DNA of 41,282 nt, taken from NCBI RefSeq assembly GCF_016918015.1, contig NZ_JAERMK010000015.1, positions 31,841 to 73,122 of the forward strand, in the 5' to 3' direction. This DNA comes from Glycomyces sp. YM15. GTDB taxonomy: Bacteria > Actinomycetota > Actinomycetes > Mycobacteriales > Micromonosporaceae. The position numbers and the translations under genes were made by a program. Positions 18,002 through 26,027 of this stretch are shown here, piece after piece. How positions within the stretch are numbered: the stretch's first letter is position 1; each line of letters begins with the position of its first letter. The notes under the pieces were generated by a model. The model worked only from the letters and a program-made list of their open reading frames with translations. It was not told the DNA's origin and ran no database searches.

Positions 18002-18427
18002 TCTGTTCACCTCGTGGCGGAGGACGTCACCAGATCCGGGGAACTCGGCGCCACATTCAGTCTCGTCATACAGCGGCGACGACCGCCGGATTCGGGAAGT
18101 CGCCGCTTCGCAGGAGCGGTCCGGCGCCTGGCGCCGATACCGCGTTCGAGGACCGCTCTCGCATCGCCGCGCTCGCATCGCCGAATCGGATTCGCGAGCT
18201 TCGTCGAGGGGACTGCCACCAGATGGCCGCGGTCGCTCCCGTCCATCGTACGCCCCGGACGCTCCTCCGTCTCGGAGCGACGCTGCGAGCCGGGCGTTCG
18301 CTAGCGCCCACGTGGGCGGACTCACCCGTTCGGGGCCCCGCCGACCTGCGAAGACACGTGCAACGGTCCAGTTCGCGACAGGCCCGCGAAGGCGAAGGCC
18401 GCTCCGGGCCAGTGGTAACCTGCCCCC
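18002..18427. other. 426-nt divergent region between helicase and ferritin-like genes
   Basis: No coding frame is convincing. It probably holds a long leader of the helicase mRNA on the minus strand, as is common for cold-regulated helicases, and short palindromes (CGAATC-G-GATTCG near 18180, CGCCCACGTGGGCG near 18307). The only clear signal is the plus-strand -10 at 18416-18421. Confidence 0.4.
18416..18421 (+). promoter_or_regulatory. -10 (TAACCT) of a leaderless gene
   Basis: TAACCT ends 6 nt before the GTG at 18428; the spacer is all G/C with no Shine-Dalgarno. Confidence 0.55.
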
Positions 18428-19120
18428 GTGTCCGAGACAACTGATCCCGCCGCGCAGTCCGACGACCCGGTCCCCGCCGCAGCGGCCCCCAGCCGCGAGG
18501 CCGTCATCGATCTCCTTGGGCTGCTTGCCCTCGGCGAACTGCTCGCGTTCGAACGGATGGTCTACGACGCGCGGCTCGCGCCCGACCTCGGCCGCCGGGC
18601 CGCCCTCTCGGAGGCGGCCGTGGGTGAGATTCGCAACTACCGGCTCCTCGCCGACCGCCTGCAGGAGCTCGGCGCCGACCCCGGCGCGGCGATGGCCCCG
18701 TTCAAGGAGGCCTTCCGCTCCTTCGACGCCTCCACCTCGCCGCGCGACTGGCTCGAGGCGCTGGTGAAGGTCTACCTCGGCGACGCCGTCGCCGACGACT
18801 TCTTCCGCGTCGTCTCCGCCGGACTCGACCACAAGGACCGCCTCCTCATCGAGACCGTCCTCGCCGAGACCGGGGCCTCCGACCTGGCCGCCGACGAGAT
18901 CCGCGCCGCCGTCGAGGCCGACCCCGCCGTCACCGGCCGCCTCTCCCTGTGGGCCCGCCGCCTCGTCGGCGAGGGCATCAACCGCGCCCAGGGCGTGGCC
19001 GCCGCCAACGAGCGCCTCACCGCGATCATCGTGGGCGACGGCGGCACCCTCGACGCCCTGCTGCGCAGGCTGACCCGCGCGCACCAGGACCGCATGAAGT
19101 CCGTCGGGTTGAACAACTGA
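18428..19120 (+). CDS. Ferritin-like fold protein (MiaE-type superfamily)
   Basis: A 230-aa mostly helical protein. LLGLLALGELLAFERMVYDARLAPDL, AVGEIRNYRLLADRL and DHKDRLLIETVLAETG supply Glu and His residues in the spacing of a ferritin-like four-helix bundle. Related actinobacterial proteins are usually annotated as ferritin-like or tRNA hydroxylase-like and, from memory, often sit beside a DEAD-box helicase, as here. Whether it binds two metals or has an enzymatic role is not known. The start is GTG at 18428, leaderless from TAACCT. The first ~22 residues are a disordered leader. Confidence 0.75.
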   Translation: MSETTDPAAQSDDPVPAAAAPSREAVIDLLGLLALGELLAFERMVYDARLAPDLGRRAALSEAAVGEIRNYRLLADRLQELGADPGAAMAPFKEAFRSFDASTSPRDWLEALVKVYLGDAVADDFFRVVSAGLDHKDRLLIETVLAETGASDLAADEIRAAVEADPAVTGRLSLWARRLVGEGINRAQGVAAANERLTAIIVGDGGTLDALLRRLTRAHQDRMKSVGLNN

Positions 19121-19216
19121 CCCGTTCCCCCGCAAGGGGCGTTACCGAATCGAGATGAATCGGCCGCAACTGGACCCTTCCTTCCACGCGTCTTGGCGGT
19201 GGAGGAGGACACAAAC

Positions 19217-20497
19217 ATGCGGCTCAAGAAAAGCCATGTCGTCAGCGGGGTGCTCGCCCTGGCGCTGCTCGGCGCCACCGGCACCGCCTGGTACTTCGCG
19301 CTACAGGCGCGCACCCCGGCGCAGCGCGCCGAGGAGACGGCCGAACCCGAGGACAGTGTGATCACCGTCCGGGTCGACCAGGACCAGCTGATCGACACAC
19401 TCGAATTCGACGCGGAACTCAACCGCACCGGAGACTTCGAAGTACCCGCCCCGGCAAACCCGCCCGAAGGGATCGAGACCGCGCTGGCCTCGAAGCTCCC
19501 GCTCGAAGTCGGCGACGAGGTGAAGGCCGGCACCGTCCTCTTGGAGGTCTCCGGCCGCCCGATGATCGCGCTCGAAGGCGACGTGCCGGCCTATCGCGAC
19601 CTCAAGGAGGGCGACACCGGGCCCGACGTGAAGCAGCTGCAGCTCGCGCTCCAGCAGATCTACGGCACCCCGAAGACCGGCACGTTCGACGCCCGCACCA
19701 TCGCCGACGTCAAGAAGCTCTACGACCACGCCGGCTACGACCACGCCACGACCTCCGAGGAGGTCCCCGACGAGACCTCCGAGGGCGACGACGACGCGCC
19801 CCCCGCGGGCGAAGGCGACGAGGGCGAGAACACCGGCGGCGGCCAGGCCACCACTGTGGAACGAGTGATCGTGCCCGCCTCGGAAGTCGTGTTCCTGCCC
19901 GACCTGCCCATGCAGGTCAGCAAGATCAACGCCAAGCAGTCCGCGCCCGTCGGCACCGACGCGCCCGTCATGGTGCTCGCCTCCGGCGACTGGAAGCTCG
20001 AGGCCGAACTCGACGAGAAGGCCGCCTCGGAGCTCTCGAAGCTCGGCGGCGACGCCGAACTCGAATTCGGCGACGGCCCGATGGAGGGCCAGGAAGTCGG
20101 CGCGTTCGAGCTCGAGACCCGCGAGGAGGAGGGCGAACCGGACGAGTGGTCCGGTGAAGAAGGCCAACCGGTCGAAGTCACCTACGCCGTCTTCGAGTTC
20201 GACGCCGAGAAGATCGAGGGCATCGACGACCTCGCCCCCGGCGAGGAGCAGGAGGTCACGCTCATCCTCGCCCGCTCCGCCGAGGACGCGCTCATCGTCC
20301 CGCTCTCCGCGCTGTGGACCGACGCCGAGGACCGCACCATGCTCACCGTCGTCGAAGGCGACGACGAGAAGGAGCGACACGTCGAGGTCGAGGTGACCCT
20401 GCGCCACGAGGGCCGCGGCGTCGTCCAGCCCGTCGAAGGGGAGCTCGCCAAAGACGACGAGGTCGTGATCGCCTGGCGCGACCGGGAAAACGCCTGA
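19217..20497 (+). CDS. Efflux periplasmic-adaptor-like protein with peptidoglycan-binding domain
   Basis: A 426-aa membrane-anchored extracytoplasmic protein. One N-terminal helix (~7-27) is followed by a lipoyl/hairpin half (LEVGDEVKAGTVLLEVSGRPMIAL), a PG_binding_1-type domain (GDTGPDVKQLQLALQQIYG-TPKTGTFDARTIADVKKLY), a Glu/Asp/Gly-rich linker and the second beta half ending in LIVPLSALWTDAEDRTMLTVV. This layout is the MacA/HlyD-like adaptor seen in actinobacteria next to ABC exporters. ATG at 19217 is fixed by GGAGGAGG 8 nt upstream. Its stop overlaps the start of the permease gene (TGATG), so the two are translated together. Confidence 0.85.
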   Translation: MRLKKSHVVSGVLALALLGATGTAWYFALQARTPAQRAEETAEPEDSVITVRVDQDQLIDTLEFDAELNRTGDFEVPAPANPPEGIETALASKLPLEVGDEVKAGTVLLEVSGRPMIALEGDVPAYRDLKEGDTGPDVKQLQLALQQIYGTPKTGTFDARTIADVKKLYDHAGYDHATTSEEVPDETSEGDDDAPPAGEGDEGENTGGGQATTVERVIVPASEVVFLPDLPMQVSKINAKQSAPVGTDAPVMVLASGDWKLEAELDEKAASELSKLGGDAELEFGDGPMEGQEVGAFELETREEEGEPDEWSGEEGQPVEVTYAVFEFDAEKIEGIDDLAPGEEQEVTLILARSAEDALIVPLSALWTDAEDRTMLTVVEGDDEKERHVEVEVTLRHEGRGVVQPVEGELAKDDEVVIAWRDRENA

Positions 20498-21855
20498 TGG
20501 CCCGTAAACGCCGCGAACCCGAGACCGACACCGAGCTCCTGGAGTACGTCTCCACGGAGGACGGCGAGACGGTCGAGGCCGAACCGCGCGGCCGCAAGGC
20601 CCGCCGAGCCGCCGAGCGGGCGGCCAAGGCGGAACGGAAGGCCGCCAAGGCCGCAGTGCCGAAACGGCAGGGCCGCTTCGGAGTCCGCAGCATGGGCATC
20701 GCCTACGAGGCGTTCCAGTCCCTCCGCGGACGCTCCATGCGCACCTGGATGACCGCGATCGGCATCGCCCTCGGCATCGCCGCCACCGTCGCCACCGTGG
20801 GCCTCTCGTCCACCTCGGCCGCGGCCATCGCCGAGCGCTTCAACGCCACCGAGGCCACCCAGGTCACCGTCTCCTTCTCCAACAACATGCGCGACGCCGG
20901 ATTCGCACCCACATTGGAGTCGAGCGAGCGGGTGCGGGAGATCATCGGCGTCGAGAACGCCGGCATCTTCTGCGCCTCAGGCGAAGAACGCCAGGCCTCC
21001 CGCACCGAGTCCCAGGACTACGTGCGCGACGTGCCGGTCTTCGGCATGGAACCCGGCGCGATGGACGCGTTCGGCTTCACGTTCGTGGAAGGCGCGCCCT
21101 TCGACACCGGGCACGTCTCCCGCGACGACAAGGTCGCCGTCATCGACGAGTCCGCCGCCCGCGACCTCGGCTACGCCTCGCTCGCGGGCGGCCCGATGAT
21201 CTACCTCAACGGCGACGAGTACGCCCTCGTCGGCATCTACACCGCGCCCGAAGGCGAAGCCAAGCTCACCGGCGCCGCCATCATCCCGCCCACCCCGTGC
21301 ACCGCCGCCGACCCCGAGTACGGGGCCGCGGAGGTCTTCATCCGCACCGACCTCGGCGCCGCCGACAAGGTCGCCAAGACCGCCCCGACCGCCGTCTTCC
21401 CCGAAGGCGCCGAGAACCTCTCGGTCACCAAGCCCTCGGACCTGCGGAACTTCCGCAAAGGCGTGGAGAACGAGATGCAGGCCCTCCTGCTCGGCCTCGC
21501 CGGCGTCTCGCTCGTCATCGGCGCCGTCTCGGTCTCCAACACCGCGCTCGTCAGCGTCATGGAGCGCCGCAGCGAAATCGGCCTGCGACGCGCCGTCGGC
21601 GCCGCCAGGCGGGCGGTCGCCATGCAGTTCGTGTGGGAATCCACCCTCATCGGACTCATCGGCGGCCTCTTCGGCACCGTCCTCGGCGTCAACGTCACCG
21701 CGATCGTCTCGCTCTACCGCGACTGGCAGATCGTGTTCGACCCGATGCTGTTCGCCGCCGGGCCGATCATCGGCGCGGTCGTCGGCGTCGTCGCCGGCGT
21801 CTACCCCGCCTGGCGCGCCAGCCGCATCCCGCCCGCGGTGACCCTCCGGGCCTGA
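20497..21855 (+). CDS. MacB/FtsX-type ABC transporter permease
   Basis: A 452-aa permease. A highly charged cytoplasmic N-terminus (~1-65, Arg/Lys/Glu/Ala rich, likely coiled) precedes helix 1 (MRTWMTAIGIALGIAATVATVG), a large MacB-type extracellular domain (~95-320) and three C-terminal FtsX helices with SNTALVSVMERRSEIGLRRAVGA. Such permeases work by mechanotransmission with an ATPase that is normally encoded next to them. No ATP-binding cassette gene lies on either side here. The ATG at 20497 overlaps the adaptor stop by one base. Confidence 0.88.
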   Translation: MARKRREPETDTELLEYVSTEDGETVEAEPRGRKARRAAERAAKAERKAAKAAVPKRQGRFGVRSMGIAYEAFQSLRGRSMRTWMTAIGIALGIAATVATVGLSSTSAAAIAERFNATEATQVTVSFSNNMRDAGFAPTLESSERVREIIGVENAGIFCASGEERQASRTESQDYVRDVPVFGMEPGAMDAFGFTFVEGAPFDTGHVSRDDKVAVIDESAARDLGYASLAGGPMIYLNGDEYALVGIYTAPEGEAKLTGAAIIPPTPCTAADPEYGAAEVFIRTDLGAADKVAKTAPTAVFPEGAENLSVTKPSDLRNFRKGVENEMQALLLGLAGVSLVIGAVSVSNTALVSVMERRSEIGLRRAVGAARRAVAMQFVWESTLIGLIGGLFGTVLGVNVTAIVSLYRDWQIVFDPMLFAAGPIIGAVVGVVAGVYPAWRASRIPPAVTLRA

Positions 21856-21871
21856 CCCTCGTTAGTCCCCG

Positions 21872-22513
21872 GTGAGACTCACCGAGGACGCACGAGACCT
21901 GTTCCTGCCCGCCGCCTGCGCCTCCTGCCGGAGCGCGCCGGCGGCGGGCGGCGGTCTGTGCGCCGACTGCACCGCCGACCTGCTCGCCCTCCGCCCCCTC
22001 CTCGCCACCCCTGCCGTGCGCACCGCGCCGCCCGTCGTCGCGGGCGGACCCTACACGGGGGCGCTCGCCGAAGCGCTCAACGAATACAAGGAACGCGCCC
22101 GCCGCGAACTCGCCCCCGCGCTCGGCTCCCTCCTGGGCCGCGCGCTGGCGGTCGTGGCGGCCGAAGTCCCCAACGCCGTGCTCGTCCCCGTCCCGCCCAC
22201 CCGCGCCGCCCGCCGCGCCCGCGGTTTCGACCACGTGGCCCACGCCTGTGCGGGCCTCGGGGACCTCCGCCCGGTGCTCCGGGCGCGGCCCCGGCCCGAC
22301 TCGGTGGGCCTCACCCCGCAGCAGCGCGCCGCCCATGCTCGAGCGAGCCTGCACGCCGTCCCGCGCCGCCTCGCGACCCTCGCCGCGCTGCGGCGCCCCG
22401 CGATCCTGGTGGACGACATCGTCACCACCGGCGCCACGTTCGACGCCGCTGCCGCCATCCTGCGCGGCGCGGGCATCGGCGTGCCCGCGGCGATCGCGGT
22501 CGCCGCCGCATGA
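21872..22513 (+). CDS. ComF-family phosphoribosyltransferase-like protein
   Basis: A 213-aa protein. An N-terminal zinc-ribbon pair (CASC and CADC, ~residues 11-35) and a C-terminal PRTase fold with the PRPP loop AILVDDIVTTGATFDAA mark the ComF family, linked to DNA uptake or nucleotide metabolism in other bacteria. The middle carries the conserved VPVPPTRAARRARGFDH. GTG at 21872 follows the permease stop by 16 nt with no obvious ribosome site. It is followed by hpf, the usual order in actinobacteria. Confidence 0.85.
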   Translation: MRLTEDARDLFLPAACASCRSAPAAGGGLCADCTADLLALRPLLATPAVRTAPPVVAGGPYTGALAEALNEYKERARRELAPALGSLLGRALAVVAAEVPNAVLVPVPPTRAARRARGFDHVAHACAGLGDLRPVLRARPRPDSVGLTPQQRAAHARASLHAVPRRLATLAALRRPAILVDDIVTTGATFDAAAAILRGAGIGVPAAIAVAAA

Positions 22514-22527
22514 GTGCGGCGGAATTG

Positions 22528-22553
22528 GTTCATGAGGCGATACCGGCGGGTAC
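22528..22553 (+). promoter_or_regulatory. Possible stress-sigma promoter (SigB/SigH-like)
   Basis: GTTC (22528-22531) then, after 16 bp, GGGTAC (22548-22553). This resembles the Streptomyces SigB-family pattern GTTT-N14-16-GGGTAC. hpf genes are often stress-induced, but the spacing and first box are not ideal. Confidence 0.3.
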
Positions 22554-22684
22554 CCCTCCCGGTGTCGCCAAGACGACAAGCCGTTAGTCACCGCTTCGGC
22601 CGGGAATGCGAAGAGTCATCTCCGGTCCGCCGAAATCGGCGCGCTCGTGCCCGTTCCCATTGGAGAATTCCGGTAGCCGAAGGG

Positions 22685-22713
22685 TCGACTTTCGGTGAAC
22701 GAAGGGATAGTCT
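22685..22713 (+). promoter_or_regulatory. Candidate hpf promoter
   Basis: TCGACT (22685-22690), 17 bp, TAGTCT (22708-22713). This is a fair match to a housekeeping promoter. Confidence 0.45.
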
Positions 22714-22922
22714 CGAAATCTCAGATCGGTAACGAGACGACAGAGGCCAGATGGCCCAAAGGTGAACGCCCCCAATTACTGAGGCGCGGAACCCCAGGTC
22801 GTACCACCCGTGAGAGGAGGTCGCTCCTTCCGCCGTACCGGACCATCGGCTCCGGACCCAGCACGCACAACTTCGTTCGCATCACCGCCGCCAGACGCGG
22901 GATGCACCTGGGAGGTTCAGAG

Positions 22923-23579
22923 GTGGACATCGTCGTCAAGGGTCGCAACGTGGAGGTTCCCGACCACTACCGCGAGCTCGTCGAGGAGAAGATCGAATCG
23001 AAGATCGCCAAGTACCTCGCCCGTTACGACGGGGAGGCGATCGATATCGACGTCGAGCTCTATCATGAGCCCAATCCGCGCCAGGCCGACCACGCCCAGC
23101 GAGTGGAGATCACCTGCCGTCCCAAGGGGACGGTCATGCGTGCCGAGGCCTGCGCGGGGGACTTCAGGTCCGCGTTCGAGCTCGCCGTCACCAAGCTCGG
23201 CCACCAGCTCCGCAAGAACACCGATCGCAAGCGCATCCACCGTGGAGGGACGAAGGCCCCGATGTCGGTGGCGCAGGCGACCTCCAACGGCAACAACGGC
23301 ACCCTGCTCGCCGAGCCCGAAACGAAGGACGCGGCCTCGGCCCACTTCATCTCCGAGGACGTCGACCATTTCGACGGCCTCGTCGAGGACCACCTGCCCG
23401 GCCGGATCGTCCGCGAGAAGATCCACCCGGGCGAGCCGATGACCGTCGACGACGCCCTACAGAACATGGAGCTCGTCGGGCACGACTTCTACCTGTTCCA
23501 CGACAAGGAGAGCGGCCGCCCGACGGTCGTCTACCGCCGCAGGGCCTTCGACTACGGCCTGCTGCGGCTCGACCTCTAG
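22923..23579 (+). CDS. hpf: Long-form ribosome hibernation promoting factor
   Basis: A 218-aa HPF that dimerises 70S ribosomes into inactive 100S particles in stationary phase or stress. The N-terminal domain (~1-100) reads VDIVVKGRNVEVPDHYRELVEEKI and binds the decoding centre; the C-terminal dimerisation domain (~160-218) reads IVREKIHPGEPMTVDDALQNMELVGHDFYLF and ends GLLRLDL. A low-complexity linker joins them. GTG at 22923 is chosen because GGAGG lies 7 nt upstream and it gives the family N-terminus. Its neighbours comF and (further on) secA match the mycobacterial order, where the three genes adjoin. Confidence 0.93.
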   Translation: MDIVVKGRNVEVPDHYRELVEEKIESKIAKYLARYDGEAIDIDVELYHEPNPRQADHAQRVEITCRPKGTVMRAEACAGDFRSAFELAVTKLGHQLRKNTDRKRIHRGGTKAPMSVAQATSNGNNGTLLAEPETKDAASAHFISEDVDHFDGLVEDHLPGRIVREKIHPGEPMTVDDALQNMELVGHDFYLFHDKESGRPTVVYRRRAFDYGLLRLDL

Positions 23580-23659
23580 CCGGAACCGCGCCAGCGCCAG
23601 TGCAGAGGGGGACTTCACCTCTTCGGTCCGGATGTTGTTGAGGGGTGGCATCCGGACCG

Positions 23660-23693
23660 GACGAGGCCCCGGGCTCGCGCCCGGGGCCTCGTC
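23660..23693. terminator. Bidirectional hairpin between hpf and the L,D-transpeptidase gene
   Basis: A perfect 15-bp stem (23660-23674 with 23679-23693, loop TCGC) between convergent genes. Confidence 0.8.
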
Positions 23694-23729
23694 CATGTTC
23701 ATTTCGCTTGTCGGCGGTGCAGGCCGGAC

Positions 23730-24881
23730 CTAGAGGGCCGAGCCTTCCTTCCAGTCGTCGTAGGACATCACCCAGTAGCCCCAGCCGTTGTCCCAGGGCA
23801 TCTCGCGCGGGGAGCCGGTCACTTCGACGGGGTCGCCGCGCTGCGCCATGTGGTAGAACCACTCGGCGTCGGCGAGGCTGGCGTTCAGGCACCCGTGCGA
23901 GAGGTTCGCCGAGCCCAGGCTGCCGTTCCACGGCGCGCCGTGCACGAACTCGCCGGTCGCGTTGATGCGGGTGGCCCACTTGACGTCCGTCGAGTAATAG
24001 CCCTCGTCGCCTTCTTCACGTCCGGGGGAGACCATCGTCTTGTCGGCGAACTTCTCCATCACGAGGTGCGTGCCGGTGGCGGTGTAGTACTCCCATTCCT
24101 CGCCGGAGCCGCCGCTGATCGGGATCTCCCTGGCGACCTCGCCGTCGACCTCGACGGTCATGGTGTGGGACTCGAGGTCCGCGTACGAGATCTGCGACTC
24201 GCCGACGACCATCTGGGCGGTGTAGTCCTCGCCGCCCCACGTGTCGTCGCCGAGGAACTCGCCCTCGAAGTTCGCGGTGAACGTGATGGTCTGGTGGCCT
24301 TCCCAGTAGTCCTTCGTGCGGTAGATCACCGTGTCGTCGTCGATCCAGCGCCAGGCGCCCTCGTGGCCCTTCTCGGACTCGACGGTCAGGAGCTGCTCCA
24401 CGGCGGCCCGGTCGGGGGCGTCCTCGGTGAAGGTCACGATGATCGGCGCGCCGACGCCGACCTCCTCGCCCTCGGCCACCGGGGTGACGTCGGCGACCTC
24501 GAAGCCCGAGCTCTCACGGGCCTCGGTCTTGAACTGCTGCTCGAACTCCGTGACGGTGCCGTCCGAGCTGACGGCCTTCGCGCTCACGGTGTGGGTGGAC
24601 CCGGCATTGAGGATGCCTTCGGAGGTCCAGGTGGTGAGGTCTGCAGAGAACGAGCCGTCGATGGTCTCGGAACGGTCGGACGTGACATTGACCTCTTCGA
24701 GGATGCCGTCCACCACGGACAGGGTGAACGGCGCGGTCGGGTCCTGGTCCTCGACGGCGTCCATGGACACGACCGGGACGATCGGCGCCGGCGTGAACGT
24801 CCCCGTCTGGGGCGCAGCGCAGGCGCCTGCCAGGAGCACCAGGGACAGCACCGCCAAGGCGCGCGCGGGCATGAGCTTCAA
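23730..24881 (-). CDS. L,D-transpeptidase lipoprotein (Ig-like plus YkuD domains)
   Basis: A 383-aa cell-wall enzyme that makes 3-3 cross-links in peptidoglycan. A signal peptide ends in LLAGAC, a lipobox-like site, so it is probably lipid-anchored. Two Ig-like domains follow (~40-140 and ~140-220), then the YkuD catalytic domain with EFVHGAPWNGSLGSANLSHGCLN; the active Cys is C331 with His329 beside it. This is the actinobacterial LdtMt2-like layout. The TTG at 24881 is preferred over a GTG five codons upstream because GGAGG lies seven bases before it and a cleaner signal peptide results. Convergent with hpf; promoter and palindrome at 24904-24921. Confidence 0.9.
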   Translation of the reverse strand: MKLMPARALAVLSLVLLAGACAAPQTGTFTPAPIVPVVSMDAVEDQDPTAPFTLSVVDGILEEVNVTSDRSETIDGSFSADLTTWTSEGILNAGSTHTVSAKAVSSDGTVTEFEQQFKTEARESSGFEVADVTPVAEGEEVGVGAPIIVTFTEDAPDRAAVEQLLTVESEKGHEGAWRWIDDDTVIYRTKDYWEGHQTITFTANFEGEFLGDDTWGGEDYTAQMVVGESQISYADLESHTMTVEVDGEVAREIPISGGSGEEWEYYTATGTHLVMEKFADKTMVSPGREEGDEGYYSTDVKWATRINATGEFVHGAPWNGSLGSANLSHGCLNASLADAEWFYHMAQRGDPVEVTGSPREMPWDNGWGYWVMSYDDWKEGSAL

Positions 24882-24903
24882 AGGGGGTTCCTCCACAAAG
24901 CGA

Positions 24904-24921
24904 AGTGACTAGATCACTATA
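24904..24921 (-). promoter_or_regulatory. Promoter -10 and palindrome of the L,D-transpeptidase gene
   Basis: TATAGT on the minus strand (24916-24921) is overlapped by the palindrome AGTGA-CTAGA-TCACT (24904-24918). A regulator bound here would block initiation. No convincing -35 box was seen. Confidence 0.45.
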
Positions 24922-24956
24922 GCTTCGACGCTCGACGCCACCTGTTGGGTTGCACG

Positions 24957-25964
24957 TCAATCACTACTAAGTGAGGCCCACAACAGCGTGTCCCGCCGCC
25001 GCCCCGAGAGCGTCGGCAGACCGCCCCTCTCGACGCCTTCGAGCCGGAACCCCGCGCGCCGCAGGACCGCCTGCGACGCGGTGTTGTGGAGGTCGGTCCC
25101 CGCCCATACCCGGTCGAGCCCGACCTCCTTGAACGCCCACCGCCGCACCAGCCGCACCGCGCGCGTCGCGTACCCGCGCCCGCGCGTCTCGGGGCGCAGG
25201 TCGTAGCCGATCATGCCGGTGCCGACCACGCGCGCCACGTCGTAGAGCCCGATCGTGCCCTGGTAGCCCGCGCCGTCGTCGATGACCATGAGGGCGCTGC
25301 GTCCGCACAGCCATTCGACCGCCGCCCGCCACTCGCAGACCTCCCGGGCCTCCGCCGCGCTCGGCGGGAGCGGCAGGACCGCGCCGGAGTAGACCTCCGG
25401 GCTCGACCGGTGCCGCAGATGCGCTTCGAAGTCGTCCGGTGACAGAGGTCGCAGTGTGATCAGGTCGTCCCCGAGCGCCCCTCCCGGCAGGTCCGGCAGC
25501 ACCCGCGGCGTCGGACCCGGCCCGTCACCCGGCAGCAGACCGAGCATCAGGGCCGCGGTGCCGTCCCAGGACGCGCCTCGGGCCACGCCGCCGTCGGGTC
25601 GGAACCCGGCCCGCATGGCCGCCCGGATCGCGGCCTGGTCGCGCACCGGCGGCCGCACTTCGAGGCGCGACGCGCCGGCGGCGAACACGCCCGGGACGAC
25701 CGCCCGCAGCATCGCCGCCGCCAGGTGCTTGCCGCGCCGCTCGGGTGCGACCCAGAACCGCACGCCGACGGTGCCGCCGACGTCGTCGAAGCCGAGCGCG
25801 CCCCAGACCGCCTCGCCCTCGGAGCCGACCGCGAGGGCGTCGGGCGCGAACCCGCAGTCGACCTTCACGTCCTCGGGCGCGGAGCGCAGCGAGAACGCCG
25901 CGCACTCGACGGGCTCGAAGACATACACGCCCTCAGCCAAGCAGGGGCGGGACCGTCCCGTCAA
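24957..25964 (-). CDS. Tandem-domain GNAT N-acetyltransferase (copy A)
   Basis: A 335-aa protein with two GNAT domains. The first half (~1-160) is degenerate: VRFWVAPERRGKHLAAAMLRAVV keeps the acetyl-CoA loop pattern. The second half (~170-335) is a full RimJ/RimL-type domain: ITLRPLSPDDFEAHLRH, MIGYDLRPETRGRGYATRAVRLV (acetyl-CoA loop), and GTDLHNTASQAVLRRAGF. It probably acetylates a small amine or a protein N-terminus; the substrate is unknown. The start is uncertain: TTG at 25964 or a TTG/GTG 8-12 codons downstream. It lies 75 bp upstream of the L,D-transpeptidase start and 63 bp downstream of copy B. Confidence 0.8.
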   Translation of the reverse strand: MTGRSRPCLAEGVYVFEPVECAAFSLRSAPEDVKVDCGFAPDALAVGSEGEAVWGALGFDDVGGTVGVRFWVAPERRGKHLAAAMLRAVVPGVFAAGASRLEVRPPVRDQAAIRAAMRAGFRPDGGVARGASWDGTAALMLGLLPGDGPGPTPRVLPDLPGGALGDDLITLRPLSPDDFEAHLRHRSSPEVYSGAVLPLPPSAAEAREVCEWRAAVEWLCGRSALMVIDDGAGYQGTIGLYDVARVVGTGMIGYDLRPETRGRGYATRAVRLVRRWAFKEVGLDRVWAGTDLHNTASQAVLRRAGFRLEGVERGGLPTLSGRRRDTLLWASLSSD

Positions 25965-26027
25965 CCATTCGGCGAACGGAATTCACCCATTGTGCGGGTC
26001 TTCGGGCTCAACCGAGGTCGTCGGCGC

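Larger units (their letters stand above)
22514..22922 (+). other. 409-nt non-coding region and long leader upstream of hpf
   Basis: An open frame continues upstream in the hpf phase, but it lacks coding bias and conserved content. The stretch holds two promoter candidates (22528-22553, 22685-22713). From the second, the hpf leader would be about 200 nt long. Confidence 0.5.

Noticed and set aside
22695..22922. N-terminal extension of hpf to an upstream GTG.
   Set aside because: No coding bias, and the GTG at 22923 has an ideal ribosome site and the family N-terminus.
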